Positions 9,934 to 19,097 of a stretch of DNA of 64,000 bases are shown here, one piece after another; positions within the stretch are counted from its first letter, which is position 1, and every line of letters begins with the position of its first letter. The stretch is from Sinorhizobium sp. A49 (GTDB taxonomy: Bacteria > Pseudomonadota > Alphaproteobacteria > Rhizobiales > Rhizobiaceae). The notes under the pieces were generated by a model. The model had not been told where the DNA came from and ran no database searches. It worked only from the letters and a program-made list of their open reading frames with translations. The position numbers were made by a program, and so were the translations under genes. The stretch is from assembly GCF_002002725.1 (NCBI RefSeq), contig NZ_MUNW01000032.1, positions 62,001 to 126,000 of the forward strand, in the 5' to 3' direction.

Positions 9934-10389
9934 CACAGTCTAATTCTTCCGTTCCAGCCGGCCACGCCGAACTCATCACCGCTGCAAACACAAACGCCTG
10001 AACAGCCCTTTGCCATTCAATTGTTCACCGAAACCGCCGACAACATCGACGCACCCAGTCCAGGATGAAACTCCATTGTGCGTATCCTTAAACGACCATT
10101 TCCGCAGAAGTGCGGCAGCTCACTCAGGACAACACATGACTTCATTTCGTTACAAACATTGCAGGCTCGATCTTCGAGTTGCACGTTTGTCCCCAACATC
10201 GCTGCTCCCTGTTTGTGGCGGGAAATGGACATACTCACCTTGAGTCCGACCCTAGCAAACTCTAGCATTAAATGTGTTGCTGAATCGTCACATTGGCGGG
10301 CTGCGGAACAGTCACCAACAGATGTCGCGCAAGGCAAAAAGAAAGGCCCGGCGATGAACCGGGCCCTGAGTATTCCGATCGATGGAAGA
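9934..10389. other. 456-base intergenic region between fadL and exoR
   Basis: It holds the fadL terminator at 10336-10365 and presumably the exoR promoter and leader. I see no convincing gene, tRNA or repeat in it. Base composition is lower in GC than the flanking genes. The length of the exoR upstream region leaves room for regulatory sites or a small RNA, but none can be assigned. Confidence 0.6.
10336..10365 (-). terminator. terminator of the FadL-type gene
   Basis: Stem GGCCCGG (10345-10351) with CCGGGCC (10359-10365), 7-base loop, followed on the minus strand by TTTCTTTTT. It lies just past the stop codon at 10390. Confidence 0.8.
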
Positions 10390-11667
10390 TCAGAATTTTA
10401 CTTTGATGGCAGTCGAAATCCCTCCGACAAAATCATTGCCGAAGTCATACGATACGTCGTCACCGATGACGTCCCCCTGGTAGGTCACGGCGCCAGAACT
10501 ACCGCTCGTCAGAATGCCTACCGAACCAGCCAGACGGAATTCGACATTTTTCGTCGGCGTATACGAGACACCGGTGCCCAAAAGCCAGGTATCAGTCTGG
10601 GTGCCATAACCATGGCTCGTGCCACGATCCCAGGTCAGGCTGACGGCCCCACTCCACTGGTCGTTGAACTTGTGTCCGACGCCGCCCGAAATGGTCCAGC
10701 CGTCGCGATAAAGCAGGTCAAGGCTTGTGCAGGGGGTCGTACGCGATACAGTGGCCGGGCAGAACTTCAGAACCTGCAACTGGCTCCAATCAGTCCACTT
10801 GACTGAGCCGAACGCAGCCCAATCCGGTGCAAACCCGCTCTGCAGCTTGAGCTCAAGCGAATCCGGCATCGAAGCCGAGCCGGTTACGTCGTATTTTGTG
10901 CCGGTAATCAGACCGACGCCAGGGACGACAAAGCCCAACTGACGCAGATCGATGAACCCGGAAAGATTATCCAAGTCTACCGAACTGTTGTAGACGAGGC
11001 TCGCGCGCAGGGCATATTCAGGGATTTCATAGCCCACACCTGTCCGCCAGCCCCAGCCATCGCCTTCGAGCTCCAGCCTGCCGACGCCCGAAAAGAGGCC
11101 TGCCAGTGCGGTGCCCGTGTAGTCCTGCACCAACCGCTCTTTGAAGCCGTTCACTTCCTGGTAGAAGACGCCGCCAATCATGCGGAATTGACCAGGGCCC
11201 ATATCCCACTTGTAGGAACAGGTCGCCGCGTAGTTGTCGCTTTCGACTTTCGTTTCGATATTGTTGTTGGCGCCGGCCCAATTTTTGCCAGGGTTGGTGT
11301 GCGCACCCCAAGGCTGGGAGTAGTCCACCATGCAGTCGATACCGTCAGTCAAGCCCGCCTTGAAGCCGACACGAGGCACCCAGTAGCTCTCGGTGTCATC
11401 AACGGTATTCGGACGGTAATTCAGGTTTCCCCCACCGAACGTCCCGCCGATGAGGTCCGTGTTGCCAGTATCAGTATCTACGACATTCTTTAGTCTACGC
11501 TGCGGGACAACATATGTCGCCGCCGCCTCGGCTGCGTAATCGGACGGGTCGAACAGCAGGTCGATATTGTAACCGCCGCGTTCAAGACCGCCAGCGTGCG
11601 CCGACGACGCAACCAGAATTCCGGCTGCCAACGCCAGGACGCCCCGCTTCAAATTCTCATGAGCCAT
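10390..11667 (-). CDS. OmpP1/FadL/TodX family outer-membrane porin
   Basis: 425 residues. The start at 11667 (MAHENLKRGVLAL) is fixed by a strong ribosome site, GGGGGAGGAG, just upstream; a longer frame start at 11706 lacks one. A signal peptide ends near SSAHAGG. The mature N-terminus GGLERGGYNIDLLF and repeated amphipathic strands fit the FadL beta-barrel that carries fatty acids or other hydrophobic compounds across the outer membrane. The chain ends in KVKF with a terminal Phe, as expected for a barrel recognised by BamA. It stands alone between two intergenic stretches of over 400 bases. The substrate is unknown. Confidence 0.85.
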   Translation of the reverse strand: MAHENLKRGVLALAAGILVASSAHAGGLERGGYNIDLLFDPSDYAAEAAATYVVPQRRLKNVVDTDTGNTDLIGGTFGGGNLNYRPNTVDDTESYWVPRVGFKAGLTDGIDCMVDYSQPWGAHTNPGKNWAGANNNIETKVESDNYAATCSYKWDMGPGQFRMIGGVFYQEVNGFKERLVQDYTGTALAGLFSGVGRLELEGDGWGWRTGVGYEIPEYALRASLVYNSSVDLDNLSGFIDLRQLGFVVPGVGLITGTKYDVTGSASMPDSLELKLQSGFAPDWAAFGSVKWTDWSQLQVLKFCPATVSRTTPCTSLDLLYRDGWTISGGVGHKFNDQWSGAVSLTWDRGTSHGYGTQTDTWLLGTGVSYTPTKNVEFRLAGSVGILTSGSSGAVTYQGDVIGDDVSYDFGNDFVGGISTAIKVKF

Positions 11668-12121
11668 CAAGCTCCTCCCCCTGCATTTCAATCTGCGACA
11701 ATCCACCTCACGTCGCTTGTGCGAAAAGTAATCTCACGATCGCGTGAAATCGCAAATGCCGCTTTCTAGGGGTGCGACGCTCCTGTGCGCCATAAAATTT
11801 ACGTAAGATTCTCATCATTTGAACACAATCCACGCAAATCGAACGAATTTTGCGCGAAAGTCCGATTATGAAGCCAACGTTAGGATAACATTCCAATATA
11901 ATCCGAAAGTGTTACTCAACAACAACAACATCGGTTTTTGCACCAAAAAGGGCGGGTTCGGGTTTGAAAGCGAGACTCAAACTCCCCCAGTCGATGCGAC
12001 AGAAAGCCGCCGCCTTGGCATAACGAATCGGCTTGGCGACAAACGCAGCAGCCTCGTCAGAAAATGCGAAATCCGCGGCGCTTCCGCCGCGGATGACATA
12101 AAATCAGGCCTTTCAGTGCGC
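11668..12121. other. 454-base intergenic region between valS and fadL
   Basis: It holds the valS terminator at 12061-12094 and an AT-rich stretch (about 11780-11940) that probably contains the fadL promoter. A short CAA tandem run lies near 11917-11929. No convincing gene or RNA is seen; the open frame running rightward from 11819 continues antisense into valS and is discounted. Confidence 0.55.
12061..12094 (-). terminator. terminator of valS
   Basis: A perfect 10-base stem, ATCCGCGGCG (12071-12080) with CGCCGCGGAT (12085-12094), has a 4-base loop and is followed on the minus strand by TTCGCATTTT. It lies 28 bases past the valS stop. Confidence 0.75.
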
Positions 12122-14962
12122 TCAGCCGGCTTCTGCAACCCGGGCCAAGGCGACGCCGAGCGAGTCCTTTTGCAAATCCAGTTCGACGAGACGTTCACGC
12201 TCGGCTTCAACCAGTTCGGGCTTTGCGTTGGCGACGAACTTCTCGTTTGCCAGCTTGCCGAGAATACGGTCTCGCTCGACATCGACCTTGGAGATCGCCT
12301 TTTCAAGACGTGCCTTTTCAGCCGAGAGGTCGATCAGGTTGCCGAGCGGCAGGCAGGCCGTCGCTTCGCCGATCACGATCTGGGCGCTGCCGCGCGGGGC
12401 AACGGACGCATGATCGATATGCTCTACGCGCGCCAACCGGCCAATGGCCGAAGCGTGACGCTCCAGCCGTTCGCGCGTCAGCACATTGGCGGCGACGACG
12501 ATGAGTGGCGCGGTTGCCGCCGGCGGAACGTTCATTTCGGAGCGGACCGAACGGATGCCCGACACCAGATCGATCAACCAATTGATCTCGTCGGCGGCCG
12601 CATCGTCGGCATAGGACGCTGACGGCCATTCCGCGTGGCAGAGCAGGCCTGAGCGTTCACGTCCCTCACCCGCCGTCTGATCCCAGAGCTCTTCCGTCAT
12701 GAAGGGCATGAACGGGTGCAGCAGCTTGTAGATCTCATCGAGAACATAGGCGACGCAGGCCTGGGATTCGCGCTTTGCCGCTTCATCCTCACCGCTGAAG
12801 ACGGGCTTCAGCAGTTCGAGATACCAGTCGCAGAACTGGTTCCAGACGAAGCGGTAGAGGCTACCGGCAGCTTCGTTGAAGCGAAAACCTTCGAGCGCTT
12901 CGGTAACGTCGCGGATGGTCCGGGAAAGCTCGGTCAGAATCCAGCGGTTGATCGTCAGCGACGACGCCTCAGGAATGAAGCCGTCGCTGTTGGTGACACC
13001 GTTCATCTGGGCGAACCGGGTGGCGTTCCAGAGCTTCGTCCCGAAATTGCGGTAGCCGGCGATGCGCGCCGTGTCGAGCTTCACGTCGCGCCCCTGGGCC
13101 GCCATGATCGCCAGCGTGAAACGCAGCGCGTCGGCGCCGTATTCGTCCATCAACTCCAGAGGGTCGATGACGTTGCCCTTCGACTTCGACATCTTCTGCC
13201 CGTTCTTGTCGCGAACGAGCGCATGGACATAGACGGTGTGGAAGGGCTCAACCGGCGTGCCGTCGGCGTCCTTCATGAAGTGCAGACCCATCATCATCAT
13301 CCGGGCGACCCAGAAGAAGATGATGTCGAAGCCAGTCACCAGAACGTCGGTCTGGTAGTATTTTTCGAGTTCCGGCGTCTCGTTCGGCCAGCCGAGCGTG
13401 GAGAATGGCCAGAGCGCGGAGGAGAACCAGGTGTCGAGCACATCCTCGTCGCGGGTCAGGATCTCGCCCGGCTTGAAGTTCTCGAGCAGGTCTTCGACAT
13501 AGGCCTTCATCGGGCCTTCGTGGGCGAGATAATGCTGGATGGCGGCGTGCAGCGCCTCTTCCTCGGTCTTCTCGACGAAGACCTGACCATCCGGACCATA
13601 CCAGGCCGGGATCTGGTGTCCCCACCAGAGTTGGCGCGAGACGCACCACGGCTGGATGTTCTCCATCCATTCGTAATAGGTCTTTTCCCAGTTCTTCGGG
13701 ACGAAATTGGTGCGGCCTTCCTTGACCGACGCAATCGCGGGCTTGGCCAGCGTCTTGGCATCGACATACCATTGTTCCGTCAGGCGCGGCTCGATCGGCA
13801 CGCCGCCACGGTCGCCATGCGGGACCATGTGCTTGTGCGGCTCGATCTTGTCGAGCAGGCCAGCTTCCTCGAAAATTCGCACGATGATCTTGCGCGCCTC
13901 GAAGCGGTCCTTGCCCTCAAGCTCGTCCCACGCGCCGTGCAAGGCGGCGGGATCGCTGAGGCCTTCGAGGAACTCCTCGTTGTCCTTGATGGTGATGCGA
14001 CCTTCGATGGTCAGGATGTTGATGGCAGCAAGGCCCGCACGCTTGCCGACGTCGAAGTCGTTGAAGTCGTGCGCCGGCGTGATCTTGACGGCACCGGTTC
14101 CGGCAGTCGGATCGGCATATTCGTCACCGACCACAGGGATGCGACGGCCGACGATCGGCAGAATGACGTGCTTGCCGATCAACGGCTTGTAGCGCTCGTC
14201 TTCCGGATTGACGGCAATGCCGCTATCGCCAAGCATCGTCTCCGGCCGCGTGGTGGCAACGACCAGATAGTTGCGGGTTTCCCATTCCGTCGCCTTGCCG
14301 TCGTCGTCAAATGCGACCGGATGCTGATAGGTGACGCCTGGCTCCAACGGATAGCGCAGGTACCAGAGGTTTCCGTTGATCTCGTGCTGCTCGACCTCCA
14401 GATCGGAAATCGCCGTCAGCAGCTTCGGATCCCAATTGACCAGGCGCTTGTCCTTGTAGATCAAGCCTTCCTTGTAGAGCGAGACGAACACTTCAAGCAC
14501 GGCCTCAGACAGGCCGTCGTCCATGGTGAAGCGCTCGCGCGACCAATCACAGGACGCGCCGAGCCGCTTCAACTGGTTGAAGATCAATCCGCCGGATTCA
14601 GCCTTCCACTCCCAGACCTTCTCGATAAAGGCTTCACGACCCATCTGGCGGCGATGCTGTTGTTGCTCCATCAGCTTGCGCTCGACGACCATCTGCGTGG
14701 CGATGCCGGCATGGTCCATGCCCGGTTGCCACAGCACGTCCTTGCCGCGCATGCGCTCGAACCGCACCAGCACGTCCTGCAGCGTGTTGTTCAGCGCGTG
14801 GCCCATGTGCAGCGAACCCGTCACATTCGGCGGCGGGATCACGATACAGAAGCTGTCGGCGCCGGGCTTTGCTCCCGCACCTGCACGAAACGCGTTTTCT
14901 TCGTCCCACTTCTTGGCGATACGCGGGTCGACGGATGCGGAATCGTAGGTCTTATCAAGCAT
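12122..14962 (-). CDS. valS: valyl-tRNA synthetase
   Basis: 946 residues, class I synthetase charging tRNA-Val, with a CP1 editing domain. The HIGH motif appears in [17 protein letters not shown] and the KMSKS loop in [15 protein letters not shown]. The C-terminal ~65 residues ([19 protein letters not shown] onward) form the ValS tRNA-binding coiled coil. Start [19 protein letters not shown] is the normal family N-terminus. It is followed by its own terminator and is apparently monocistronic. Confidence 0.98.
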   Translation of the reverse strand: MLDKTYDSASVDPRIAKKWDEENAFRAGAGAKPGADSFCIVIPPPNVTGSLHMGHALNNTLQDVLVRFERMRGKDVLWQPGMDHAGIATQMVVERKLMEQQQHRRQMGREAFIEKVWEWKAESGGLIFNQLKRLGASCDWSRERFTMDDGLSEAVLEVFVSLYKEGLIYKDKRLVNWDPKLLTAISDLEVEQHEINGNLWYLRYPLEPGVTYQHPVAFDDDGKATEWETRNYLVVATTRPETMLGDSGIAVNPEDERYKPLIGKHVILPIVGRRIPVVGDEYADPTAGTGAVKITPAHDFNDFDVGKRAGLAAINILTIEGRITIKDNEEFLEGLSDPAALHGAWDELEGKDRFEARKIIVRIFEEAGLLDKIEPHKHMVPHGDRGGVPIEPRLTEQWYVDAKTLAKPAIASVKEGRTNFVPKNWEKTYYEWMENIQPWCVSRQLWWGHQIPAWYGPDGQVFVEKTEEEALHAAIQHYLAHEGPMKAYVEDLLENFKPGEILTRDEDVLDTWFSSALWPFSTLGWPNETPELEKYYQTDVLVTGFDIIFFWVARMMMMGLHFMKDADGTPVEPFHTVYVHALVRDKNGQKMSKSKGNVIDPLELMDEYGADALRFTLAIMAAQGRDVKLDTARIAGYRNFGTKLWNATRFAQMNGVTNSDGFIPEASSLTINRWILTELSRTIRDVTEALEGFRFNEAAGSLYRFVWNQFCDWYLELLKPVFSGEDEAAKRESQACVAYVLDEIYKLLHPFMPFMTEELWDQTAGEGRERSGLLCHAEWPSASYADDAAADEINWLIDLVSGIRSVRSEMNVPPAATAPLIVVAANVLTRERLERHASAIGRLARVEHIDHASVAPRGSAQIVIGEATACLPLGNLIDLSAEKARLEKAISKVDVERDRILGKLANEKFVANAKPELVEAERERLVELDLQKDSLGVALARVAEAG

Positions 14963-15035
14963 TTTGAAGCCAATTTTGGAGATTGATGTCTATGTCTTGT
15001 AAACCGGAACGACCGGCGCGAGTCAACACGAACGC

Positions 15036-15061
15036 AAAAAGGCCGCGACTGTTCCGCGGCC
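15036..15061 (-). terminator. terminator of popZ
   Basis: Stem GGCCGCG (15041-15047) with CGCGGCC (15055-15061), 7-base loop, followed on the minus strand by five T (15036-15040). Confidence 0.8.
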
Positions 15062-15084
15062 CCTGTGTCGGAAAGGCTCAGGTA

Positions 15085-15915
15085 TTAGCGTCGGGGGCCG
15101 CGCGCGACGCGTTCGATCTCTTCCCGCACGAGCCGTTCCACCAAGGTCGGCAGATTGTCGTCCAGCCACTCCTGCAGCATCGGACGCAACATTTCTTCGG
15201 CAATTTCATCGAACGACCGACGTGTGCTGAGGTCGACCGCCTGGGCAAGATTGTCAAAGGACTGCGCAACCTGACGACCGACCTCGGCCGAAATGATCGC
15301 AGGCGCGGCTTTTTCGACCACAGCTTCTTCAGCGACGAGCGCCACCGGACCGGCCGAAATGGCGATGGCCACAGGCGCTTCCACCTTCGGCGCCGCTAAC
15401 GGGGTTTCAACCACGACACTCTCGTTGCCGGGCTGTTGGGCCTCGCTCACCGGAAGTCGACCAGCCGGCGCCTGCGGCGCGGAGACAGCAGCCATTCGCG
15501 ACGTGATCACCGGACTATCCTGAACACTACGCGACGGCTCGTCGCTGGCGTTCGCTTTCGTCGTATAGCTCACGGTATGACGCTCGGAAGCCGCCCGCAC
15601 CCGGGCAGCGACATCGGCCAGGGAAAGCGGCGGCTGCGCGATATTCGCGTGCGGCTCCGACGGGATGACGGCCACCTCGATCGCCGGCGAAGACGTTGCT
15701 GGCTTTGACGCTTCGAGGCTCTCGTCCCGCCCGCCGAAAGCCGCTGCTTCGATTTCGCTGTCGATCGTCAACTCGATTTCGTCGGATGCATCGTCCTCAT
15801 AGTGATCCTGCGAGGAGAAATCGATCTGCCCCGGCTCGTTGCTCTCGATGATCTTACGAATGGATGCGAGAATCTCATCCATCGAAGGTTCACGCGCGAC
15901 ATTGAGCTGTGCCAT
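15085..15915 (-). CDS. popZ: PopZ-family polar organizing protein (DUF2497)
   Basis: 276 residues from the ATG at 15915. The N-terminal helix REPSMDEILASIRKIIES and the C-terminal block FDEIAEEMLRPMLQEWLDD plus LVERLVREEIERVARG are the two conserved modules of PopZ, separated by ~170 residues of acidic, Pro/Ala-rich and probably disordered sequence. In Caulobacter and Agrobacterium PopZ forms a polar condensate that anchors the chromosome origin and recruits polar proteins. An upstream extension to 16026 is rejected because the conserved block starts at MAQLNVAREPS. It is co-oriented with tolC but separated from it by tolC's terminator. Confidence 0.88.
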   Translation of the reverse strand: MAQLNVAREPSMDEILASIRKIIESNEPGQIDFSSQDHYEDDASDEIELTIDSEIEAAAFGGRDESLEASKPATSSPAIEVAVIPSEPHANIAQPPLSLADVAARVRAASERHTVSYTTKANASDEPSRSVQDSPVITSRMAAVSAPQAPAGRLPVSEAQQPGNESVVVETPLAAPKVEAPVAIAISAGPVALVAEEAVVEKAAPAIISAEVGRQVAQSFDNLAQAVDLSTRRSFDEIAEEMLRPMLQEWLDDNLPTLVERLVREEIERVARGPRR

Positions 15916-16066
15916 TTCTATCCCCGTTTGACGCGGCCGAGCATGTGTCCCGAAACGACGCATGTGCCGATTGCAAACAAACCTTAAGTGAGTTCGCGGG
16001 CGAAACATACGCCGCGAATCAGACACTTGGATTGTTGCACAGATTTGTTTTGATCGGCAGAAGCAG

Positions 16067-16092
16067 AAACGCCCCGGTTTCCCGAGGCGTTT
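16067..16092 (-). terminator. terminator of tolC
   Basis: Stem AAACGCCCCGG (16067-16077) pairs with CCCGAGGCGTTT-type sequence (16082-16092) with one mismatch and a 4-base loop. The T-tract on the minus strand is short. Confidence 0.6.
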
Positions 16093-16098
16093 TCTTGA

Positions 16099-17469
16099 TC
16101 AACGGCCGTCGACGGTTCGAAGTCCGAACCACTTGTCCTTGACGGCCTCGTAGTGCTCTTCGGCACGGTATTCGGCAACCTGCAAACCCTGGCTCTTGAC
16201 GCTCAAGATCGCGGTGGCGGCAAGCAGACCGTAGCTCGCTACGACAGCATCGCGCTGGGCAATCGCCAGCTGTTCCTGCGCGTTCAGCACCGTCTGTTGC
16301 GAGTCGAGGACGTCGAGCGTGGTGCGCTGGCCGACCTTGCGCTCTTCGATGACGCCGGCGAGCGCCATGTTGGCGGCCGAGATCTGCGTCTTGTTGGCAC
16401 CGATACGAGCAATCGCCGCCTCAAGCTGAGCATGAGCCGTCACGACGTTCTGCTGAACGGCTGCACGCTGCGAATCGACCAGGATACGCTGCTGCCCCAG
16501 GGTCTCTTTGGCACGACGAATCTGACCATATTCTGCGCCACCCTGGTAGATCGGCACCGTCAGGCGAGCCGTGAGGCTCGACGTGTCGCTGACGACGCCG
16601 TCACCGGAATTACCCGTCGTGCGCCCGACCTGTCCCTGAATAGTCACGCCGGGGAGCATCGTGCCTTCAGCTGACTTCACCTGGAAGCCGGCCGTATCGA
16701 CATTGTATTGCGCGGCGAGAATGGTCGGATGCTGGCGCAGCCCAAGGGCAACAGCCTGATCGAGCGACCGCGGAAGCCCCTTTGAGGCAGGTGCCGGCTG
16801 CTTGATGCCGGTCGGCGCCACGCCGACGATCTGAACATAAACAGCCTCGCTCTGCTTCAGCTGCGCGATGGCGCTGATCAGAAGCGACTGAGCGTTGGCG
16901 AGCGATGCTTCGGCAAGGCTCACGTCAGTGCGCGTGCCTTCACCGACATCAAGACGAGCCTGAGACGCGTTCAGCTGTTCCCGGAGGAAGTTGATGTTCT
17001 GCCGGCGGATCGAAACGATCTGCTGGTCGCGTGCGATGTTGGCGTAGGACGTCGCTGCTGCCAGCAGAATCTGGATTTCGTTCGCCCGAAGCCCTTCGCG
17101 GTTGGCGAAGACATTCGATTCGGCGGCGCGAACGTTGTTCAACGTCTGAAAGCCGTCAAAAATCATCTGGGTTACGGTGACACCGATCTGCCCCTGGTGA
17201 AAGTCCCGACTTCCAATAACGTCGTTCTGGACAGTGGAAAGCGTTCCGTTTGCAAACGCCGAAACCTGTGGGCGAAACCCGGACTTCGCGATCGGCACCC
17301 CTTCGTCGGTCGCCCGAAGACCGGCGCGCGCAGCGTTCAGATCCGGGTTATTCTCATAGGCTTTGGCCATTGCGCCGAAGATCGTCTCCGCCAGCACGGC
17401 CTGCGGCGCAAGCAGTACACTCGTCGAGACGGCAGCCCAAAAGGCTGCTTTGCGGACAATCGACACCAT
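16099..17469 (-). CDS. tolC: TolC family outer-membrane efflux channel
   Basis: 456 residues with a signal peptide ending at VLAETIF (about residue 28) and the duplicated outer-membrane efflux protein repeat (ANRE-GLRANEIQILLAAATS in the first half; AQLEAAIARIGANKTQISAA in the second), which forms the trimeric channel-tunnel. It serves type I secretion and RND/MFS drug efflux; in Sinorhizobium TolC is needed for protein and exopolysaccharide export and stress tolerance. It stands between popZ and pcm on the same strand. A 16-base palindrome lies 219 bases upstream of its start. Confidence 0.95.
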   Translation of the reverse strand: MVSIVRKAAFWAAVSTSVLLAPQAVLAETIFGAMAKAYENNPDLNAARAGLRATDEGVPIAKSGFRPQVSAFANGTLSTVQNDVIGSRDFHQGQIGVTVTQMIFDGFQTLNNVRAAESNVFANREGLRANEIQILLAAATSYANIARDQQIVSIRRQNINFLREQLNASQARLDVGEGTRTDVSLAEASLANAQSLLISAIAQLKQSEAVYVQIVGVAPTGIKQPAPASKGLPRSLDQAVALGLRQHPTILAAQYNVDTAGFQVKSAEGTMLPGVTIQGQVGRTTGNSGDGVVSDTSSLTARLTVPIYQGGAEYGQIRRAKETLGQQRILVDSQRAAVQQNVVTAHAQLEAAIARIGANKTQISAANMALAGVIEERKVGQRTTLDVLDSQQTVLNAQEQLAIAQRDAVVASYGLLAATAILSVKSQGLQVAEYRAEEHYEAVKDKWFGLRTVDGR

Positions 17470-17687
17470 ACTTCCCTCTCCGATCGGGGCGGCAATGCCA
17501 GCCCACTATTTCCTGCGGCACCATTCCGAAGCCGAAACCGAGCCGCCCTAAATACGGCGATGAAGCGCTCACACCGCCCACCGGTGAGCAAATCACTACC
17601 TCAGTACTCTTTGAAACCCGGAATCGGCACGATCACAACTGTACACCGATACTGCGCACGATCATTTCAAAAAGAAACAGGTGGTTC

Positions 17688-17703
17688 GTTGCCAATTGGC
17701 AAC
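17688..17703. promoter_or_regulatory. 16-base perfect palindrome upstream of tolC
   Basis: GTTGCCAATTGGCAAC is fully self-complementary and lies in the 287-base gap between pcm and tolC. It looks like an operator for a dimeric repressor. It is also just past the pcm stop, so a role in pcm 3' end formation is the alternative. Confidence 0.4.
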
Positions 17704-17756
17704 ATTGCTATTTTAGCAGCACAATCAAATGTTGAGATACCTCAATAAGTGGCACC

Positions 17757-18425
17757 TCAAAAAACAAAAGTCTGCTCGCGGCGAAAGCCCGGAAGTGGCT
17801 TGACCGCAGTGTTGAAGTCCGCCCTTTCGGACGTCTTCCCATGCTCATGGACATAAAGCTTAGCACGCGAAGCATTACCGAAGCCTTCGACCGCAATCAG
17901 CCGGCCGCCGTTGCGCAGCTGCTCGAACAAGGCCGCAGGAAGAACCTCCACGGACCCATGAACGAAGATGACGTCATAGGGCGCTTCGGCGGCATAGCCC
18001 TGGCCAAGATCGCCTGTGACGACGGCAACATTGTCATAACCGAGCCGGGCCAGCGTTTCCGTCGCCGTTGCGGCAAGCACCTCGTCGCTTTCAAGTGCGA
18101 CGACCGAGCCGGCGATCAGGGAAAGCAGCGCCGAGGCGTAACCGGTGCCACAGCCGATCTCCAGCACAACGTCCGACTTCGAAATCTCGGCGAGCTGCAG
18201 CAGCTTGGCGAGCGGCGACGGCTCCATCAGGTACCGCGGGCCGGCGCCCTTGGTTCCGTCGAGTTCGATGTCGGCGTCGATATAGGCGAGTTCCTTCATG
18301 CGCGAGGGCACGAACTCTTCGCGCGGCACGGAGAGGAAAGCCGACAGGATCGCATGGGACGTGACATCCGTCGTCCGGATCTGGTTATCCACCATCTTGG
18401 TGCGCGCCGCTTCGAAATTCATCAT
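17757..18425 (-). CDS. pcm: protein-L-isoaspartate O-methyltransferase family protein
   Basis: 222 residues (221 if the second of two adjacent ATGs is used). The N-terminal block MVDNQIRTTDVTSHAILSAF and the SAM-binding motif I VLEIGCGTGYASALL (about residues 87-100) identify the PCMT family, which methylates abnormal isoaspartyl residues for protein repair. The region after motif II reads FVHGSVEVLP rather than the more common acidic-Thr form, as in other alphaproteobacterial Pcm-like proteins, so repair activity is not certain. Its order, upstream of tolC and popZ, is the one I recall from Sinorhizobium. Confidence 0.85.
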   Translation of the reverse strand: MMNFEAARTKMVDNQIRTTDVTSHAILSAFLSVPREEFVPSRMKELAYIDADIELDGTKGAGPRYLMEPSPLAKLLQLAEISKSDVVLEIGCGTGYASALLSLIAGSVVALESDEVLAATATETLARLGYDNVAVVTGDLGQGYAAEAPYDVIFVHGSVEVLPAALFEQLRNGGRLIAVEGFGNASRAKLYVHEHGKTSERADFNTAVKPLPGFRREQTFVF

Positions 18426-18668
18426 ACTGCCCTCGTGTCCGGATGGGCGCGGCGCCGGTATCCCGGCAGGCCGCGCGTCGTCTTCTGGCTGCCAATGTTG
18501 AGCCTTTACATAAGCTCATAAATCGCCGCCCCGCCGGTTTCAAGCGACAGCGACATCTTGCAGCGGAAAAAGGAAACGGGAAACGGGAAACAGCGGAACC
18601 GGCGATTGCGCAGTCCGGCAAGTGCGGCAGACGCTAACGCCTGCCGCGAGAACGAGGAACGCCCGGCG

Positions 18669-19094
18669 TCAGCGGCCAGGCGCTCCTTCGAGCCCGACGA
18701 GGGCGATCTTGGTGTAACCGGCGTTCTGGATGAGATTCATGACCGTCATCAGCTCGCCATAGTCAACGGCCTTGTCCGCGCGCAGCAGGACGCGTGTCTC
18801 GGTGTTGCCTTCGGTCAGGCGCTGAAGCTCCGCCGCAAACTCCTCGCGGGCCGTTTCCTCATTGCCGATCGCCAAACCGAGGTCGGCGTTGAGCGTCACG
18901 AACACCGGCTTGTCGTCACGCGGCGTCGGCTTGGAGACTGACTGCGGCAGATCGACCTTCATGTCCACGGTCGCAAGCGGCGCTGCGACCATGAAGATGA
19001 TGAGCAAGACGAGCATGACGTCGATGAAGGGGGTGACGTTGATCTCGCTGTTCTCGTCGAGATCGCCACCGCTATCGCTAACCTTGCCGGCCAT
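18669..19094 (-). CDS. exbD: TonB-system proton-channel subunit ExbD
   Basis: 141 residues with one membrane segment (IDVMLVLLIIFMVAAPLAT, about residues 24-42) preceded by the diagnostic NVTPFIDVML motif whose Asp carries protons. The rest is a periplasmic ExbD/TolR domain. With ExbB it turns the proton gradient into force on TonB, driving uptake of iron-siderophores or haem at the outer membrane. It starts 3 bases after exbB, so the two are co-translated. No tonB gene is next to it. TolR is the alternative; the pairing with a signal-peptide-bearing ExbB favours ExbD. Confidence 0.9.
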   Translation of the reverse strand: MAGKVSDSGGDLDENSEINVTPFIDVMLVLLIIFMVAAPLATVDMKVDLPQSVSKPTPRDDKPVFVTLNADLGLAIGNEETAREEFAAELQRLTEGNTETRVLLRADKAVDYGELMTVMNLIQNAGYTKIALVGLEGAPGR

Positions 19095-19097
19095 ATG

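Noticed and set aside
11819-12622. Open frame starting in the fadL-valS gap on the plus strand
   Set aside because: It has no ribosome site, starts in AT-rich non-coding DNA and continues antisense into valS.
12716-14986. 756-codon open frame on the plus strand
   Set aside because: Antisense shadow of valS.
18572-18591. Three tandem copies of GGAAACG-like units
   Set aside because: Only three short units in a non-coding gap; not enough to call a functional repeat.
18624-18647. Inverted repeat GCGGCAG / CTGCCGC after exbD
   Set aside because: It could be a weak terminator, but no U-tract follows on the minus strand.
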